A stretch of 64,000 nt of DNA from Hyphomicrobiales bacterium (GCA_900469345.1 UBWZ01000009.1:1-64000), one strand, 5' to 3'. Numbered from the stretch's first letter, positions 48,198 through 57,292 are shown. Notes: generated from the sequence alone by a model not told the origin. Program-made: numbers and translations.

Positions 48198-49130
48198 ATG
48201 GCCCTGTCGGACAATTCTCGCGGCGCGCTGCTGATGTCACTCGCCATGGCCTCCTTTTCCCTCAACGACGCCATGGTCAAATCCATCACCTCGGAACTGA
48301 CGATTGCCCAGATCATGGCCGTCCGCGGCACCATGACGACGTGTCTCGTCTATATCGTCGCCCGGCGCATGGGCGCCGACCTGTCCTGGCAGACGCTGAA
48401 GAACCGGCACGTGCTGCTGCGCATCCTTTTTGAACTCGGCGCGACGCTGACCTTCTTCTCCGCTTTGTCGCGGATCGAGTTTGCGACCACGTCCTCGATC
48501 ATGCAGTCGCTGCCGCTCGCCGTGACACTCGGAGCCGCGCTGTTCTTCAGGGAGCCGGTGGGCTGGCGTCGCTGGTCGGCGATCGTCGTCGGCTTCCTCG
48601 GCGTGCTCCTGGTGATCCGGCCCGGGCCGGAAGGATTTGCACCGGCAGCATTGTTCGCCGTCGCCGCGGTGTTTTTCACCGCCAGCCGCGACCTTACCAC
48701 CCGGCGGGTCAGCGCGCGCATTCCGTCGCTGACGATCACGCTCTACACGGCGGCCGCCAATGCGATCCTCGGCGCCCTGCTGATCGTGCCGATGGGCGGC
48801 TGGGAGCCGGTCAGCCTTCCGACCTTCGGACGGCTCGCCTTCACAGCCGTCGCCGTGTTCGCCGGCTACCAGACGGTGATCATGTCGATGCGCAGCGGCG
48901 AGATCTCGTTCGTTGCACCGTTCCGCTATACGAGCCTGATCTGGGCGCTGCTGATCGGCGTCTTCGTGTTCGGCGAGCATCTGACGCCGACCATGCTGAC
49001 CGGTGCCGCCGTCATCATCGTGTCCGGCCTCTATACCTTCGTGCGCGAAAACAAGCGGCGTCGCCAGCTGGCCGAAACGGCCGGCATGGTGCTGGCCGCC
49101 GAAAGCGCGCGGCGCGAGAACGGCCGATGA
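48198..49130 (+). CDS. DMT superfamily (EamA) permease
   Basis: The 310-residue protein has ten predicted membrane helices in two EamA halves, with a basic loop and a charged C-terminal tail (RENKRRRQ). It is a probable drug/metabolite exporter or importer; the substrate is unknown. GGAGG lies six bases before the ATG. Its end overlaps the mobA start by four bases (ATGA), so it is coupled to Moco genes. A role in molybdenum metabolism is possible but unsupported. Confidence 0.87.
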   Translation: MALSDNSRGALLMSLAMASFSLNDAMVKSITSELTIAQIMAVRGTMTTCLVYIVARRMGADLSWQTLKNRHVLLRILFELGATLTFFSALSRIEFATTSSIMQSLPLAVTLGAALFFREPVGWRRWSAIVVGFLGVLLVIRPGPEGFAPAALFAVAAVFFTASRDLTTRRVSARIPSLTITLYTAAANAILGALLIVPMGGWEPVSLPTFGRLAFTAVAVFAGYQTVIMSMRSGEISFVAPFRYTSLIWALLIGVFVFGEHLTPTMLTGAAVIIVSGLYTFVRENKRRRQLAETAGMVLAAESARRENGR

Positions 49131-49747
49131 CGATCGCGGTAGCGCCGATCCCGGGGCTGATCCTCGCCGGTGGTCGCTCGACCCGGATGGGCAGCGACAA
49201 GGCACATCTGCCGCTTCGCGGCGACACGATCCTCGGCCACGTGGTGCGCCGCCTGGCGCCGCAGGTGGAGGCCCTGTTCCTCAATGCCGCACCCGGATTT
49301 GCCGATCCGTCCAGCCTGCCGCTGATCCCCGATACGATCGCGGGACAGGCCGGGCCGCTTGCCGGCGTGCTCGCCGGGCTGCAGACCCTGGCGCCAAAAG
49401 GCTACCGCTCTGTCCTCACCGCGCCCTGCGACAGCCCCTTCCTGCCGCCTGATCTGGCAGAACGCCTGACAGCCGCGTGCGAGGGCGACGCGATCGTGGT
49501 GGCGGAATCGGCCGGCCGCAGCCACCCGGTGTTTGCGCTGTGGCCGACCGCCATCGCCGACGACCTCAAGGGCTGGCTGGCCGATCCGGACAACCGGCGC
49601 ATCAACGCGTTTCTCAAGCGCCACACTGTGGTGTCGGTGGATTTTCCGCTGGTGAAGACGGCCGCCGGTCCGCTCGATCCGTTTATGAACCTCAACACGC
49701 CGGACGATCTGGCACAGGCGCATCATTTCTCGGAGCTGCTGGCATGA
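49127..49747 (+). CDS. mobA: Molybdenum cofactor guanylyltransferase
   Basis: MobA attaches GMP to molybdopterin to form the dinucleotide cofactor used by DMSO-reductase-type enzymes. The 206-residue protein shows the nucleotidyltransferase motif LILAGGRSTRMGSDK, then GQAGPLAGVLAGL and TAPCDSPFLP. It overlaps the DMT gene by four bases and mobB by four (ATGA). It is the middle gene of a three-gene unit. Confidence 0.95.
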   Translation: MTIAVAPIPGLILAGGRSTRMGSDKAHLPLRGDTILGHVVRRLAPQVEALFLNAAPGFADPSSLPLIPDTIAGQAGPLAGVLAGLQTLAPKGYRSVLTAPCDSPFLPPDLAERLTAACEGDAIVVAESAGRSHPVFALWPTAIADDLKGWLADPDNRRINAFLKRHTVVSVDFPLVKTAAGPLDPFMNLNTPDDLAQAHHFSELLA

Positions 49748-50259
49748 CCCCGCAACCAGTGTTCGGCATCGTCGGCTGGAAGAATTCCGGCAAGACCGGG
49801 CTGACCGTGCGCCTGACGGAGGAGTTCACCCGAAGGGGTCTGCGGGTCTCGACCATCAAGCATGCCCACCATGCCTTCGACATCGACAAGCCCGGCGCCG
49901 ATTCCTTTCGGCATCGGGAAGCCGGCGCGCACGAGGTGGCGATCGTCTCCGGCACGCGGTTTGCGGTGATGCACGAGTTGCGCGGCGATCCGGAGCCGAC
50001 GCTCGACGACATTCTGGCGCGGCTCGAGCCGGCCGATCTCGTGCTCATCGAGGGCTACAAGCGTGAGGCCGTGCCGAAGATCGAAGCGCGGCGGCTGCAG
50101 GCACGGGATCGGGCGCCGCTGTGGCCGGACGATCCGCATGTGGCGGCCATCGCCGCCGATCACCCGGTGACCGACGCGGAACGGCCGGTGTTCGATCTCG
50201 ACGACACCGTGGCGATCGCCGACTTCATAACCGGGTTGCTCGGGCTGACCCGGACGTAA
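49744..50259 (+). CDS. mobB: Molybdopterin-guanine dinucleotide biosynthesis adaptor protein
   Basis: MobB is a GTP-binding accessory protein that aids MobA. The 171-residue protein has the P-loop GWKNSGKTGL near residue 10 and TIKHAHHAFDIDKPGADS, then DLVLIEGYK (Walker B-like). Its ATG overlaps the mobA stop (ATGA). Confidence 0.94.
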   Translation: MTPQPVFGIVGWKNSGKTGLTVRLTEEFTRRGLRVSTIKHAHHAFDIDKPGADSFRHREAGAHEVAIVSGTRFAVMHELRGDPEPTLDDILARLEPADLVLIEGYKREAVPKIEARRLQARDRAPLWPDDPHVAAIAADHPVTDAERPVFDLDDTVAIADFITGLLGLTRT

Positions 50260-50264
50260 AAAGA

Positions 50265-50284
50265 CCGCCGGATTGCTCCGGCGG
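50265..50284 (-). terminator. Terminator of the OmpA-family gene
   Basis: An 8-bp stem (CCGCCGGA with TCCGGCGG) with a four-base loop, followed on the minus strand by TCTTTTTA, lies 24 bases after the stop of the OmpA-family gene. The plus strand has no T tract. Confidence 0.75.
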
Positions 50285-50307
50285 CCTCCCTTGGACGTTC
50301 TGGCCGC

Positions 50308-52545
50308 TTACTGGTTCGAAGCGACCGGCTTCACCAGCGCCGTGATGCGGCGGATGGTGACGCGGCGGTTCTCCTGGTTCGGGCCGTCGACCCGCACCTT
50401 CAGATACTGCTCGCCATAGCCCTGGGTCGTCAGGTTTTCCGGCGGGATGTTGAAGGCGTCGGTCAGCACACGTGCCACCGATTCCGCCCGCTGGTCGGAC
50501 AGGACGAGGTTGTCCTGGTCGGAGCCGACGGCATCCGTGTGACCTTCGATGAGGAAGGTTTCCGACGGATCCTTCTGCAGGACCTTGTTGATCGCGTCCG
50601 CGACCTTGCGCAGCGAGCTGGCCTGGTTCATCGGAATTTCAGCGCTGCCGGTGGCGAAGGTAACGGTATCGAGGTCGATACGCGGAACCTTGTCGCGGAT
50701 ACGGGCCGAATACCGCACCTCGTCGACCGAGTAGACCCGTTCGACCGGTTCGACCGGCGGCTGTTCGAGGAACTCGTAGTAGTCGCGGTCGGGTTCGCTC
50801 GTCGTGTCGATGATGTAGCGGTCGAGCGGCACGTTCAAACGCATGGGCGGCAGGTCTTCACCCGGGTCGCGCCAGACGTAGTTTTCGCCGCGACGGCCGT
50901 TGTCCATCAGTTCCGGCGCTTCATAGAGCACGTATTCCTGACCGCCACGTACCACGCGGGTCCGCTGCACGATTTCGCCGTAGCGGTTGCGGATGGTCAC
51001 CACCCGGGTACCGTCATCGCGGACGATGACTTCACGGTAGCGATCGTCGCTGAGGCGGTCATATTCCGGCTGGCGGCCGTCGCGGTCGTAGAAGCGGCGG
51101 CTGTCGTCGTGGCGGACGACCGGCTGGTTGTCGATCGAGATGATGACGCGACCGTCATCACGCCCACCGGGACGCCGGGCCGGTCCGTCGAATTCCCAAC
51201 CCTGGGGACGTTCGAAGTCCGGACGGCGATCCAGGCGTTCGCCACGCGCTTCGTTCAGCTCGCGGAACTGGGCACGCTGCTCGCGCGACATGCGGGTGCT
51301 CTGCTGGGCGTCGGCGTCGGTGCGCGGCGGCGGTCCGAGGGGACGGTCGTCGGCCTGCTGCTGGGGCCGCGGACGGCGCGGGCGATCGCTGTCGCCGGGC
51401 TGCTTGTCGCTGTCGAATACGGCGGCACCGTTTTCAACCGGCAGGGTCTGCTGTTCGCCGCGGCGCGCCGAATTCGGGTCGCGGGCGAGCTCACGGGCAC
51501 GATCCACCTGCTGCGGGGTGGTCGCGACGGCCGGCTGACCGGGCTGCTGATCAGGAGCCGGTCGCGGCTGGCCTGCCTGGTCGCGCGGCGGGCGGCCGTC
51601 GAGCGGCGGCTGACCATCGGGGAGCGGCTGGCCGTCCGCACCGAGGCGGCGGGGACGCTCGCCCTGGGGCTGGCCCTGCTCGGTTCTGTTGTCGCCGGGA
51701 CGTACGTCGCCGGGCTGCTGAGCGTTCGGGTCGCGGGCCGGACGGGGCGGACGAGCCTGACCGTCGGGAGCAACGGGGCGCGTGGCGTCGGGAGCTGGCT
51801 GACGCGTGGCGTCGGGAGCTGCCGGACGGGCGGCGTCGGGGGCGGCATTGTCTGCCGGTGCGGGTGTGCCGGGCGTCGCAGCGCGGGCCGGACGCTCGGG
51901 CGTCGCATCCGGGGCGGCCGGGCGATCCTTGCCGGGCTTCGGCGGCTGTGGCTTTTCGCCAGGCGTTGCCTGATCCGGGGTTGCTGCATTGCGGGGCGGC
52001 TGCTTGCCATTGTCCGCGGGACGCGGCTCGCGGGCCGCAGGCTCCTGCGCATCCGGGGCCGGCTTCGGCTTGCGGTCACGCGGCAAGGGCTCGCGGTCAC
52101 TGTTGTTCTGCTGCGGGCGGGCGGCCGGGGCTTCCGGCTGCTGATCGGCCGGCTGTGCGCGGCGCGGCGTTGCGGGCTGCGTTTCGGCATCTCCGGCACG
52201 CGGACGCTGCGGCTTCTGGTCGGGCGCATCGGCACCCTTGTCGGCCTTCGGCGGACGCGCCGGGCGGTCACGCTGGTCGGACGCCGTCGGCGGCTGGCCC
52301 TGCGGCTTTTCCTGACCCTGGTCCTGGCCCTTCTGGCGCTTCGGCTTCAGCGGCGGCTCCTCGCCCTGGCCGTCATCGGGAGCTGCCTGGGCCAGGATGA
52401 CCGGCCGGGCACCCTGCGTGGCGGCTACGTCACTGCTCGAGTAATGGGGGGTGGCAGCCGGCATGGCGGCGGCCGGCTGCATCAGCAGCGGCAGCGAAAC
52501 CAACGGCGCCGCCACGCTGGCGAACAGTCTTGATTTGATGGACAT
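50308..52545 (-). CDS. OmpA-family protein with a long proline-rich region
   Basis: The 745-residue protein has a signal peptide (MSIKSRLFASVAAPLV, cleavage after PAAA). A low-complexity Pro/Ala/Gln/Arg/Asp region of about 380 residues follows, then a linker. An OmpA C-terminal peptidoglycan-binding domain (about residues 628-740) carries TFATGSAEIP, IEGHTDAVGSDQDNLVLSDQRA and NRRVTIRRI. It should anchor the outer envelope to peptidoglycan. The ATG at 52545 has AAGGAA seven bases upstream. The disordered stretch contains octapeptide repeats. It is divergent from the amino acid importer. Confidence 0.85.
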   Translation of the reverse strand: MSIKSRLFASVAAPLVSLPLLMQPAAAMPAATPHYSSSDVAATQGARPVILAQAAPDDGQGEEPPLKPKRQKGQDQGQEKPQGQPPTASDQRDRPARPPKADKGADAPDQKPQRPRAGDAETQPATPRRAQPADQQPEAPAARPQQNNSDREPLPRDRKPKPAPDAQEPAAREPRPADNGKQPPRNAATPDQATPGEKPQPPKPGKDRPAAPDATPERPARAATPGTPAPADNAAPDAARPAAPDATRQPAPDATRPVAPDGQARPPRPARDPNAQQPGDVRPGDNRTEQGQPQGERPRRLGADGQPLPDGQPPLDGRPPRDQAGQPRPAPDQQPGQPAVATTPQQVDRARELARDPNSARRGEQQTLPVENGAAVFDSDKQPGDSDRPRRPRPQQQADDRPLGPPPRTDADAQQSTRMSREQRAQFRELNEARGERLDRRPDFERPQGWEFDGPARRPGGRDDGRVIISIDNQPVVRHDDSRRFYDRDGRQPEYDRLSDDRYREVIVRDDGTRVVTIRNRYGEIVQRTRVVRGGQEYVLYEAPELMDNGRRGENYVWRDPGEDLPPMRLNVPLDRYIIDTTSEPDRDYYEFLEQPPVEPVERVYSVDEVRYSARIRDKVPRIDLDTVTFATGSAEIPMNQASSLRKVADAINKVLQKDPSETFLIEGHTDAVGSDQDNLVLSDQRAESVARVLTDAFNIPPENLTTQGYGEQYLKVRVDGPNQENRRVTIRRITALVKPVASNQ
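51770..51850 (-). repeat. Octapeptide DNA repeats in the OmpA-family gene
   Basis: The 17-base string CGTGGCGTCGGGAGCTG occurs at 51781-51797 and 51805-51821 (period 24), with a diverged third copy. In the protein this gives APDATRxP-type octapeptides. Copies are nearly identical in DNA, so a recent slippage origin is likely. Confidence 0.7.
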
Positions 52546-52862
52546 CGATAGATTCCTTTTCTCGGGTACCGTCCCTAGACGCGCGTCCCTTCGTTGGGCC
52601 TTTTGAGCCGGACTTGCGCGGCACTGGAATGCTCTCCAGTGATTTTGGTTCCACCCGAAGCTAGTCCGCGCGGCTGAACCGAGCATGAATACCGCCCCTC
52701 CAAGCCGAGCCGGCGGGTCGCCACGCAAAGCCGGTTGCATTTTGGCCGGAGCGGTATTTATAAAGATCACGCCAGGGAGTGGTCCGCGCATGCGGATGCC
52801 CTTGCACCCTTGCGTCAAGAGACAACAAGACGGCGCAGGGTCGGCCAACAGAGAGGATCATC
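52546..52862. other. Divergent intergenic region between the OmpA-family gene and the amino acid importer
   Basis: These 317 bases hold the promoters of the two divergent genes, one visible at 52735-52763. I saw no gene here. Confidence 0.5.
52735..52763 (+). promoter_or_regulatory. Candidate promoter of the amino acid importer operon
   Basis: TTGCAT (52735-52740) and TTATAA (52758-52763) stand exactly 17 bases apart, about 100 bases before the ATG at 52863. The leader would be about 95 bases long. Confidence 0.5.
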
Positions 52863-53645
52863 ATGAACATCTCCACCCGTTTCTTTGCCGCGGCCTCCGT
52901 TGCGGCGCTTTCGCTGTTTGCCGGCTCCGCCCTGGCGCAGGAAAAGCTGGTTATCGGCACCGAGGGTGCCTATCCGCCCTTCAACAGTCTTGAAGCCAAC
53001 GGCGACCTGACCGGCTTCGACATCGATATCGCCAAGGCTCTGTGCACCCAGATGAAGGTGACCTGCACCTTCGTCACCAATGACTGGGACGGCATCATTC
53101 CGGCCCTGCAGGCCAAGAAGTTCGACGCCATCATCGCGTCGATGTCGATCACACCGGAACGCAAGGAGCAGGTCGCCTTCTCCAAGAAGTACTACAACAC
53201 TCCCCCGGCGATCGCCGTGCCGAAGGATTCGACGATCAAGGATGCCAGCCCGGAATCGCTGAAGGGCAAGACGCTCGGCGCGCAGGGCTCGACGACGCAT
53301 TCGAACTACGTCGAAAAGCACATGCCCGATTCCGAGGTAAAGCTTTACCCGACCGCCGACGAATACAAGCTTGACGTGTCCAACGGCCGTATCGACGGCG
53401 TCGTCGACGACATCGTCGTGCTGTCCCAGTGGGTCAAGTCCGATGCCGGCAAGTGCTGCAAGATCCTGAGCGCGCTGCCGATCGATCCGGTCATCAACGG
53501 CGAAGGCGCCGGCATCGCGGTGCGCAAGAACGAGACGGCACTTGCCGACAAGTTCACCGCCGCCATTGCCGCCATCCGTGCGGACGGTACCTACAAGAAA
53601 ATCCAGGACAAATACTTCGACTTCGACGTCTACGGCGACAAGTAA
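52863..53645 (+). CDS. Polar amino acid ABC importer, substrate-binding protein
   Basis: The 260-residue protein has a signal peptide cut after ALAQ and the family-3 solute-binding fold: LVIGTEGAYPPFN at the mature start, GFDIDIAKALC, DWDGIIPALQ, and SMSITPERKEQVAFSK. This is the lysine/arginine/ornithine/histidine-binding type. The exact ligand is not readable from sequence. GAGAGGA precedes the ATG. It is followed by a hairpin, then two permease genes. Confidence 0.92.
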   Translation: MNISTRFFAAASVAALSLFAGSALAQEKLVIGTEGAYPPFNSLEANGDLTGFDIDIAKALCTQMKVTCTFVTNDWDGIIPALQAKKFDAIIASMSITPERKEQVAFSKKYYNTPPAIAVPKDSTIKDASPESLKGKTLGAQGSTTHSNYVEKHMPDSEVKLYPTADEYKLDVSNGRIDGVVDDIVVLSQWVKSDAGKCCKILSALPIDPVINGEGAGIAVRKNETALADKFTAAIAAIRADGTYKKIQDKYFDFDVYGDK

Positions 53646-53664
53646 CAACTTCTGACGCATGCCG

Positions 53665-53702
53665 TTCGGCGGGAGGCTTGCCCTTCCGCCGAATTTCTTT
53701 TT
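53665..53702 (+). terminator. Intercistronic hairpin and T run after the solute-binding protein gene
   Basis: TTCGGCGGGA pairs with TTCCGCCGAA around a nine-base loop, followed by TTTCTTTTT. It lies 20 bases after the stop. Such partial terminators often let the binding protein be made in excess of the permeases. Confidence 0.7.
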
Positions 53703-53764
53703 AATGGCTGCAAAGATCGCAAGGCAGAAGCGGCGCCTTTGAAGCTGCAGGGGAATACAATCAT

Positions 53765-54547
53765 ATGGGCGGATCCCTTTCCGCACTTCTGGACGGCCTC
53801 GATCCGCTGTGCGGTCCGCTGGGCCTCTTCCGGCTTTTTGGTCCGAATTCCCTGATGGCCTGCGGCGACGCCGGCTGGGGCGACGAGATCGCCTTCGGCG
53901 TCAAGGTGACGATTTCGCTGGCGCTGGCAACCGTGCCCGTCGGGCTGGCGCTCGGTTTCCTGATCGCCCTTGCAGCCCAGTCGGAGGATCGCCTGCTGCG
54001 GCTTGCCGCCGGGATCTACACCACTATCTTCCGCGGCCTGCCCGAACTTCTGACCCTCTTCATCGTCTATTACGGCGCGCAGATTCTGCTGCAGTCGGTC
54101 CTGTCGTCGTTCGGCGTCGAGGAACGCGTCGAGATCAACGCCTTCTTCGCCGGCATGGTGGCGCTTGCCGTGGTGTTTTCGTCCTATTCCTCCGAAGTGC
54201 TGCTGTCGGCTTTCAGGGCAATCCCGCGCGGCCAGTACGAGGCCGGCGATGCGCTCGGCCTTCGACGCCACCGCACGATGCGGCTGATCGTGCTGCCGCA
54301 GCTCATCCGCATCGCCCTGCCCGGCCTGACCAACCTGTGGCTCATCCTGCTCAAGGACACGTCCTACGTGTCGGTGGTCGGACTTGCCGACATCGTGCGC
54401 CAGACGGGGATTGCCGCCCGGGTGAGCAAGGAAGCCTTCTTCTTCTATTTCATCGCCTGCATGCTGTATCTCGTGCTTGCGATGATCTCGTCCTTTGGCC
54501 TCGGCTTCGTGGAACGCTGGGCGAAGCGATCGGGGGTCAGCCGGTGA
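53765..54547 (+). CDS. Polar amino acid ABC importer permease (HisQ-like)
   Basis: The 260-residue permease has about five membrane helices and the EAA loop YEAGDALGLRRHRTMRLIVLP, typical of the HisQ/ArtQ type. AGGGGAA lies eight bases before the ATG. Its end overlaps the next permease by four bases (GTGA), so the pair is coupled and probably forms a heterodimer. Confidence 0.92.
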   Translation: MGGSLSALLDGLDPLCGPLGLFRLFGPNSLMACGDAGWGDEIAFGVKVTISLALATVPVGLALGFLIALAAQSEDRLLRLAAGIYTTIFRGLPELLTLFIVYYGAQILLQSVLSSFGVEERVEINAFFAGMVALAVVFSSYSSEVLLSAFRAIPRGQYEAGDALGLRRHRTMRLIVLPQLIRIALPGLTNLWLILLKDTSYVSVVGLADIVRQTGIAARVSKEAFFFYFIACMLYLVLAMISSFGLGFVERWAKRSGVSR

Positions 54548-55374
54548 GCGTCATCAGCGAACTCATTGCGCCGCGGCCGGCGCCTCCCGCGCCGCGGCTG
54601 CGCATCACGGCAGCCCGGATTGCCGGCATCGTCGTCCTGATCCTCTGGGCGCTGCTCGCCCTCGGCCTGGTGATGACCGTGATCAACGGCTGGAACCAGG
54701 AGAAATTCCTGCGCTACGGCCCGCGCTACCTGCACGGGCTGTGGGTCACCATATCGCTCGTCGGTCTCTCCGTCGTGCTCGGGGCGCTCCTCTCGCTGCC
54801 GATCGCCTTTGCGCGCATGTCGCAGAACCGGCTGCTCAACGGGCTTGCCTATGGCTATGTCTACGTGTTCCGCAGCACGCCGCTGCTCGCCCAGCTGTTT
54901 CTGATCTATTACGGGCTCGGCAGCTTCAAGCCGCAGCTCGAATCCGTCGGTCTCTGGTGGTTCTTCCGCGAAGCCTGGTATTGCGGCCTGTTTTCCTTCG
55001 TCCTTAACACGGCTGCCTATCAGGCGGAAATCCTGCGCGGGGCGATCCAGAGCGTTCCCCGAGGCCAGCACGAGGGCGCCGCGGCCCTCGGGCTGTCGGC
55101 GCGTGTCGCCTTCCGCAAGATCATCCTGCCGCAGGCCCTCATCGTTGCGCTGCGCCCCTACGGCAACGAACTCGTGCTGATGATGAAGGGCTCGGCCGTC
55201 GTCGCCATCGTGACCGTCTACGACCTGATGGGCGAAACCCGCTACGCGTTCTCGCGCACGTTCGACTACCAGACCTACCTCTGGGCGGCCGTCTTCTACC
55301 TGCTGATGGTCGAGGGATTGCGGCAGATCTGGGCGGTCCTCGAAAAGCGCCTGACGCGGCATCTGAAGCGCTAG
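54544..55374 (+). CDS. Polar amino acid ABC importer permease (HisM-like)
   Basis: The 276-residue permease starts at GTG 54544 inside the previous stop codon. A cytoplasmic N-terminus of about 25 residues is followed by five helices and the EAA loop HEGAAALGLSARVAFRKIILP. It should pair with the upstream permease. No ATPase gene follows; the next gene is usg. Confidence 0.92.
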   Translation: MSVISELIAPRPAPPAPRLRITAARIAGIVVLILWALLALGLVMTVINGWNQEKFLRYGPRYLHGLWVTISLVGLSVVLGALLSLPIAFARMSQNRLLNGLAYGYVYVFRSTPLLAQLFLIYYGLGSFKPQLESVGLWWFFREAWYCGLFSFVLNTAAYQAEILRGAIQSVPRGQHEGAAALGLSARVAFRKIILPQALIVALRPYGNELVLMMKGSAVVAIVTVYDLMGETRYAFSRTFDYQTYLWAAVFYLLMVEGLRQIWAVLEKRLTRHLKR

Positions 55375-55520
55375 CAGCACTCGCTGCCGAATGCTGCTAA
55401 CCCTTTGATAACTTTGCATGATTGGCTTCTAATCGGCATTTGTTAATCGCGCGTTAAGCGTGACATGGTCCCATCTGGGAGAGCGCAAAAAGCGCCGGTC
55501 CAAGAAAACGGGAACTGCTG

Positions 55521-55784
55521 ATGTCTGAGATGGAACTGATGCTGAGAGGCTACGGCCTCACCACCGCGCAGATCTTTTACCGACTGCCCGACCACCCTGC
55601 CCTGATCCAGAGCTACGTCTGGCAGAACTACGACCTCGCCCCGGATTTCCCGGAGATGAAGGGCTTCCTGAAGTTCTGGCAGGAGAAGCTGGACGGCCCG
55701 CTGCACTCCGTCCGCTACGTCCACCGCAAGCTGATCGCCGCCAACGAATGGCGCTCGGTCAGGGGCGAGATCATCGTCCACTAA
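55521..55784 (+). CDS. usg: Usg-family small protein
   Basis: The 87-residue protein has the Usg pattern (LTTAQIFYRLPDHPALIQSY, VWQNYDLAPDFPEMKGFLKF). Usg is best known as a small gene next to trp genes in Caulobacter; its function is unknown. Here no trp gene is near it. The ATG is preceded by GGAA. Confidence 0.88.
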   Translation: MSEMELMLRGYGLTTAQIFYRLPDHPALIQSYVWQNYDLAPDFPEMKGFLKFWQEKLDGPLHSVRYVHRKLIAANEWRSVRGEIIVH

Positions 55785-55891
55785 AGCAGCGTGGCCGGCC
55801 GCGTCCGAAACCGGCGCGCTTTACTGCCGTTTCTGCGCATGGACAAACCGCGTGGATGCGCTTAAAGCCCCGGTAAAACGAGGACCCGGCC

Positions 55892-56701
55892 ATGAAGAAG
55901 ATCGACGAGGAAGCCCTGGCGGAAGCCTACAATCGCGCACTGGCGTTGGAAAAGGCCGGCGACTATGATGCGGCCGTGAAGGCCTATGAGGATGTGCTCG
56001 CCATCGATCCCGAGGATCACGGCGGCGCGGCCGTCCGGATCGCCTCGATGGGTCGCGGCGAAGCGCCGCCCAGGGCGCCGGACGCCTATGTCGAAACCCT
56101 GTTCGACCAGCATGCGGAAAGCTTTGAGGAGATCCTCGTCGAGCAGCTCGGCTATGCGGTTCCGGTGCTCGTGCGGCAGCGCCTCCAGGCACTCGAACTC
56201 GGCCCGTTCAAGCGCATGCTCGACCTCGGCTGCGGCACCGGGCTGACCGGCGGCGCGCTCCGCGACATGGTGGACGACCTTACCGGCATCGACCTTTCGG
56301 AGAACATGATCGAGATCGCCCACGAGAAGGACCTCTACGAGACCATCTACGTGGCCGAGATCGAGGATTTCCTCGACGACAATGAAGACGAGATGTTCGA
56401 CCTGATCACCGCCACCGACGTGCTGCCCTATCTCGGCGCACTCGAGCCGATCTTCTTCGGGGCGGCCGAGAACCTCGCCGAGGGCGGCATCTTCGTGTTC
56501 TCCTCGGAAGCGGTGCCCCCCGGCGACGAGCGGCCCTATACGGTCGGCCCGCACCAGCGCTTCCTTCATTCGGAAAGCTATGTGCGCCAGCGGCTTGCGG
56601 ATACGGGCTTCGAGGTGGTCGAGATCAGCGAGATCAATGTCCGCATGCAGGACGGCCAGCCGAGCCCCGGCCATCTGGTCATCGCGCGCCGCAAGGGCTA
56701 G
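55892..56701 (+). CDS. TPR-like plus class I SAM methyltransferase
   Basis: The 269-residue protein begins with a TPR-like helical pair (ALAEAYNRALALEKAGDYDA, about residues 5-50). A class I methyltransferase follows, SAM motif MLDLGCGTGLTGGAL near residue 108, acidic ribose-binding residue in LTGIDLSENM. The substrate is unknown. It is the first of three closely spaced plus-strand genes (methyltransferase, DinB, CopD-like), 23 and 7 bases apart. Confidence 0.86.
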   Translation: MKKIDEEALAEAYNRALALEKAGDYDAAVKAYEDVLAIDPEDHGGAAVRIASMGRGEAPPRAPDAYVETLFDQHAESFEEILVEQLGYAVPVLVRQRLQALELGPFKRMLDLGCGTGLTGGALRDMVDDLTGIDLSENMIEIAHEKDLYETIYVAEIEDFLDDNEDEMFDLITATDVLPYLGALEPIFFGAAENLAEGGIFVFSSEAVPPGDERPYTVGPHQRFLHSESYVRQRLADTGFEVVEISEINVRMQDGQPSPGHLVIARRKG

Positions 56702-56724
56702 GTTGCGCATCCGGGAGGAATCGG

Positions 56725-57285
56725 ATGACGGCGCAGCGATACTTCGTGGCTCAGGCCTATAACAATGCCTGGGCCAACCACCGGCTGCTGAAGGCCTGTG
56801 GCGAACTGACAGATGCGGACCTGTCCGCACCGCGCACCAGCTTCTTTCCCTCCATCATCCACACGCTCAACCATATCCTGACCGTCGACTGGCTTTATGT
56901 CAGCGCGCTGGAAGGGGACTGCATCGGCAAGGCCGCGTTCCAACCCGAAATTCCCTTTCCATCGCTGCCGGACCTCGTGCGCGAACAGAAGGCAGTCGAC
57001 CGCCGCCTGATCGACCACTGTCGCAGCCTCACCGTCGAGACGCTTGCCGGTGAGGTGCGGATACCGCGGGCGACGCATGTGCAGGTGGAGAGCGCCGACC
57101 GGGTGCTGCTGCATCTCTTCCAGCACCAGATCCATCACCGCGGCCAGGTGCATGCCATGCTGTCCGGCACCTTTGCCAAGCCGCCGCAGCTCGACGAATT
57201 CTTTGCCGCCGATCCCGCCGAACAGGCTCTTCGAGCCCAGGATTTCGCCGAGCTCGGCTTTTCCGAATCCCTGATCTGGAGTTGA
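56725..57285 (+). CDS. DinB-family protein
   Basis: The 186-residue four-helix protein has the DinB/YfiT metal triad: His in HTLNHILTVDWLY near residue 50, and two in HLFQHQIHHRGQVHAML. DinB-like enzymes use metals for thiol-dependent reactions, but most are uncharacterised. GGGAGGA precedes the ATG. Confidence 0.88.
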   Translation: MTAQRYFVAQAYNNAWANHRLLKACGELTDADLSAPRTSFFPSIIHTLNHILTVDWLYVSALEGDCIGKAAFQPEIPFPSLPDLVREQKAVDRRLIDHCRSLTVETLAGEVRIPRATHVQVESADRVLLHLFQHQIHHRGQVHAMLSGTFAKPPQLDEFFAADPAEQALRAQDFAELGFSESLIWS

Positions 57286-57292
57286 CCCTTCC

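Noticed and set aside
50539..52533. A 664-codon plus-strand frame opposite the OmpA-family gene
   Set aside because: It is the mirror of the Pro-rich low-complexity region and is rich in Arg, Gly and Val runs. The minus-strand gene has a signal peptide and the OmpA domain.
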